From Bugulina stolonifera (taxonomy: Eukaryota; Bryozoa; Gymnolaemata; Cheilostomatida; Bugulidae): a DNA stretch of 64,000 bases. Below, piece after piece: positions 61,001-64,000 of this stretch. The notes beneath the pieces were generated by a model. It was not told the origin of the DNA, made no database searches, and saw only the letters and a program-made list of their open reading frames with translations. How positions within the stretch are numbered: position 1 is the first letter of the stretch; each line of letters begins with the position of its first letter. The stretch lies in contig OW285197.1 of assembly GCA_935421135.1 (NCBI GenBank), forward strand, positions 4,335,350-4,399,349, written 5' to 3'. The translations under genes were made by a program, and so were the position numbers.

Positions 61001-62902
61001 TCTCAGAATCGCCTGCCCCTGCGACTACCCTATATACATTCAACATTGATTCTTCACCCAACAAATATGAGCATTGGAATGCCTTTTGCTGTTGATAACC
61101 AAGGGAATCCATATTTTTATTGCCAAGTCAGAATGGGGGCAGTAACTGATCACTACCACAAACTACAGAGGCCACAGTATTATAACACAGACCAGCAGTA
61201 GCTGATAATATCAGGGCACATAATGTGTTATACTGATACATGCTGGTAGCCTGCATATTACAGTTTACTAGCCTGTGTACTTACTAGTGTAGGCTTAGTA
61301 TCCTCACAGGTGAAGAGGTAGTGCTTGTCCCCCTCCATATTACACACTAGGTTAGGAGACACAGCCATGTATGGCTGCGGAGAGAGTGGTTCTTGCTTTA
61401 CACTCGTTCCTCCACCTGTTGAGTATAAACACACCTTTAGTTCATATCACAAGCGGAAGAGGGTGTGCCAGCCGATAGTCCTAGGCAATGGGGTTGGCAG
61501 CGCTCAAATAATATTTATACATTAGGTATAAAAGCTGCTGTTCTAGTGAGGAACCAAGGCTATTGGGAAGTTCCTCTCTTCTCTGACAAACTAACTATGC
61601 CTATAATACATGTAGGCTACCAATAACAGAATCCAGAAGCTTGTACTCATTGTAGTATTACACTAAACTTCACTCTCCAACAGTAGGATACGGCTTGTAC
61701 ATATCGGACTGACGTCTATCAAACCAGTATAACTCAAACTCAAAGTTTATGGAACTTAGGCTAAGATACGAATGACCTGTACGCTATGACTTACTGCTAA
61801 CACCACTGTCTGAGGTGTTATCTTCTCCATACTCCATAGCTATGAGGGCATCCAATCCACCATCATCATGAAGGGATGGGGGTAAGGCTAGCTCATTGTC
61901 ATTAAACAGCCCCTATAATATATAAACCACACATTTAGCTGTCTACCATCCCATGGCTACAAGGGATGGGATGTTGGTAGTTAGTGTGTAGGGATAGATA
62001 CATGTATTAGCACATGACTACCTGTGTTATGTTTGTTTACAATCTTAGCAATACACATTAGTTATTCACTGAATAAAATGATATTAGACTAAGCATTGTA
62101 TAGACAATTACTAGTGGAATTTCAATCAAGTTAGTACAATGTAGGTAGGCCTACATCATGTATTAGGCTTACATATTTTATTATCCTGAACAGACATTGT
62201 TTTGCTATTAGTGTGGGATGATACCAGTGCTACATTTCATGTGGACATAGCACCTGCACCCCTTTAGTTTATCATTATATGGACAACAGTAGGGATTATG
62301 CATTAGCTATACCAAAATGTATGCATCAAATACACATCTACCAGATCTTGTGCAAGTAGACATGGTGGTAATCCTTTTAGCAATGACTACATTGACATTA
62401 CAACACTAGTTAATGCTGATTATTTTCACAGAGATGACATTGTAGAATAACATCTCCTTGTCATCAAACCAGGAAGTAGATCACACAATACTAGGTGGGG
62501 GATAAGTATGTCAGCTTATGGAACAACATATTTCAGCTGTCACCATTAACCAGTCAACCAGAGAATATTATGCTAAGTGTATTTATCAATAACTGATGAT
62601 ATCCACTAGCTACAAATTTTGGATGAGCAATAGGCCTATCTTCATTTAAATAGAGTACATAAGACGGCTAATCCAACCATGTACACAATATTAACAACAC
62701 ACTATGGCCATGGGCTAAATCTATGTCTATTTCACGGTTACATCCATCTGTTCCAGCCAGAGAGATACAGATCCAGTTAGCTTTCAAGCATTCTACATAC
62801 CAATGTATAGTCCATGTCAATGGCAGCTTGCTGGTCAGTAAGAATGTCTCCACAGTGTTTATGGTCCCTTAGAAGGTCAGTGAAATCATCTATACCATCC
62901 AT
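55023..62902 (-). CDS. ATF6: ATF6-type ER stress transcription factor
   Basis: Exons: 62801-62902 (from the first in-frame ATG; exon opens at 62922 or earlier), 61795-61912, 61285-61415, 60647-60823, 59790-59864, 59310-59444, 58866-58976, 58519-58637, 57832-58136, 57569-57717, 56986-57195, 56275-56403, 55615-55699, 55023-55153. All phases agree; about 658 residues, near the usual ATF6 length. Acidic N-terminus with DSGVSS and VKQEPLSP; bZIP basic region 224-246 ([17 protein letters not shown]) and zipper 247-283; membrane helix about 300-320; NYSP (326-329), as in the site-2 protease motif; RRHLL (356-360), the site-1 protease motif; lumenal [34 protein letters not shown] and MMQIDCEVM, all ATF6 hallmarks. 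In known ATF6, ER stress triggers Golgi cleavage and the bZIP part goes to the nucleus. An upstream 5' exon may exist. Confidence 0.93.
56546..56985 (-). other. Long open frame inside an ATF6 intron
   Basis: A 132-codon open frame (56546-56944) preceded in frame by a plausible acceptor (CTAACAG|GTG near 56,946). The flanking exons already join in phase 0 without it. It has no ATF6 similarity that I can see. It could be an alternative exon, or chance. Confidence 0.25.
57268..57287. repeat. (AT)n tract
   Basis: Short dinucleotide run in an ATF6 intron. Confidence 0.7.
58730..58835. repeat. (CAGT)n microsatellite
   Basis: CAGTCAGT units in the intron between the ATF6 zipper and membrane exons. 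Same motif as 4,846-4,970. Confidence 0.9.
58971..59185. repeat. ~73-bp triplication including a splice acceptor
   Basis: Three near-identical units starting TGTTCCTGTAGTAGGTATG. The first overlaps the true 3' splice site of the ATF6 zipper exon (58,976). The other two carry the same CTACTACAG|GAAC (the third with a one-base change) upstream as decoys. Confidence 0.88.
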
Positions 62903-62934
62903 AAGGGCCAGAGCTGTTGATTCTGGAACAGAGG

Positions 62935-63045
62935 AATACAATTACATGTATATCTGTATTATAGTCAATTACATGTATATCTGTATTATAGTCAATTACA
63001 TGTATATCTGTATTAGAGTCAATTACAAGTATATCTGTACTAGAG
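62935..63045. repeat. 27-bp minisatellite
   Basis: Four units of CAATTACATGTATATCTGTATTATAGT with small changes, just upstream of the first recognised ATF6 exon. Confidence 0.88.
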
Positions 63046-64000
63046 TCCATTAGTATGGTCAGGGCTCAGTCTACATCTACTACTGATGAGGGACACTAGA
63101 AATCTACAGGGTAAGAAGCTATACCGCTCCAGGCAATTTGCAATGCTGATCTTGAAAAACTCAGTAAAATCTATGATATGGATGTCAATGTAACTTCTAA
63201 TGACAAAATTCATCATAAATACTCCAAATAGTTTGGTTGAAATCAAGTCTGTAGACATGCCAAAGGCTGTGCACAGGAACTTTATGCTTTGCTCAGACAG
63301 CAGTAGCAGTAATAGTGATGGTAGATAGGTACAGTGTGAATGTGTTATACTATATTGTACCAGACACACTCTGGCGGGTGATTTCAACAAGCACAGCTAT
63401 TGAACTGTATCACTAAACAGAGTGTGTATGGAGTAGTATGGCTTAGCAACACCACATTGCAGGCTAGCATTAAGTGGAGGCAAAATTTTTAAATTGTGAG
63501 CTGGTTAGAATTTGATAGAGACCTGTTGAGTGTAGTAATAAAGAACAGATAGGGAGGGTGGAAACACCAACCCAACCTGTCTCGAAGGTGCATTAATTAG
63601 TTCACTGACTTACTAACAATGTCACTCAAAACTGATCTACCTTAATATTTTTGTGTTGCTTACCGTTATAATTAAAGCTATAGATGTTTATGTCAAGCTG
63701 AGAAAAATTTTCTCAGAAAACTAATCCAAAGCAAACAGGTCTTTATATAACCTAACACTGACAGACCAATGTCAACTAAACTATGACGATATATTGAGTT
63801 CAAAAAATATTTTTTTAGCTATTGCAGCTGCATACTTTGCTCGATTGCAAAGTGGAGGCATAAATTCAATACAGTAAATTTATCATTTTTTGAAATTAAC
63901 ATAAATAAATATGCTTCGTATTTATCATTCTAGCCGCTATTCAAACGTGTAAAATCTATGAAATTTAGTAGTTTTCAAAACTTGGTTTTAATTGCTAGTT
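63046..64000. other. Right flank, upstream of ATF6
   Basis: No supported coding exon. The minus-strand ORF at 63,040-63,390 starts inside or beside the minisatellite and has no family likeness. A donor-like ACG|GTAAGC on the minus strand near 63,660 could end a 5' untranslated ATF6 exon, but this is weak. Confidence 0.4.

Noticed and set aside
63040..63390. 116-codon minus-strand ORF upstream of ATF6
   Set aside because: No family likeness. It abuts a minisatellite and does not splice in phase to the first ATF6 exon in a convincing way.

Overview
The window is eukaryotic and almost certainly metazoan. It is AT-rich, its genes are cut by many short GT-AG introns, and it carries a full ATF6-type unfolded-protein-response transcription factor plus animal-type transposons (LTR, LINE, Tc1/mariner, hAT-like, tRNA-derived SINEs). 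The very frequent ACATGT palindromes and the unfamiliar receptor-like family would fit a sponge or another early-branching animal, but that placement is inference.

From about 1.5 to 51.5 kb, five paralogous genes lie head to tail on the minus strand. I call them A (1,574-8,169), B (9,437-17,273), C (17,909-28,071), D (28,881-36,513) and E (45,752-51,524). I rebuilt all five exon by exon from splice sites and reading phase, and each gives an unbroken frame. Each encodes a predicted type I membrane protein: short signal peptide, one ~900-nt exon with an NHL-like beta-propeller, a four-cysteine module split over two exons, a Ser/Thr-rich stalk, one membrane helix and a short tail. There are two subtypes. 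A and B have a Thr-rich stalk in one exon. C, D and E have one to three in-frame mini-exons in the stalk and a longer tail ending in a conserved EFI..(E/G)SIL(Y/H) motif, which in E fits the ITIM pattern. D looks like a mosaic of C and A/B, and E shares its cysteine module with D. I do not recognise the family. Its features (tandem array, apparent sequence exchange, optional exons, tyrosine tail motif) recall immune or self-recognition receptor clusters, but that role is inference.

Mobile DNA sits in the introns: three ~800-bp solo LTR-like elements, a 5'-truncated LINE in B, a dead Tc1/mariner in C, a hAT-like MITE in A with a second copy just beyond E, and several tRNA-derived SINEs. The 36.5-45.7 kb gap between D and E has no gene that I can support. 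It holds an ~80-bp satellite (40.45-41.95 kb), a near-perfect 70-nt hairpin and related GGGGC-flanked repeats.

From 55.0 to 62.9 kb, 14 minus-strand exons encode an ATF6 orthologue of about 658 residues: acidic N-terminus, bZIP, membrane helix, site-1 and site-2 protease motifs and ER-lumenal domain. Minisatellites lie around 54 and 63 kb, and a duplicated splice acceptor lies beside the leucine-zipper exon.
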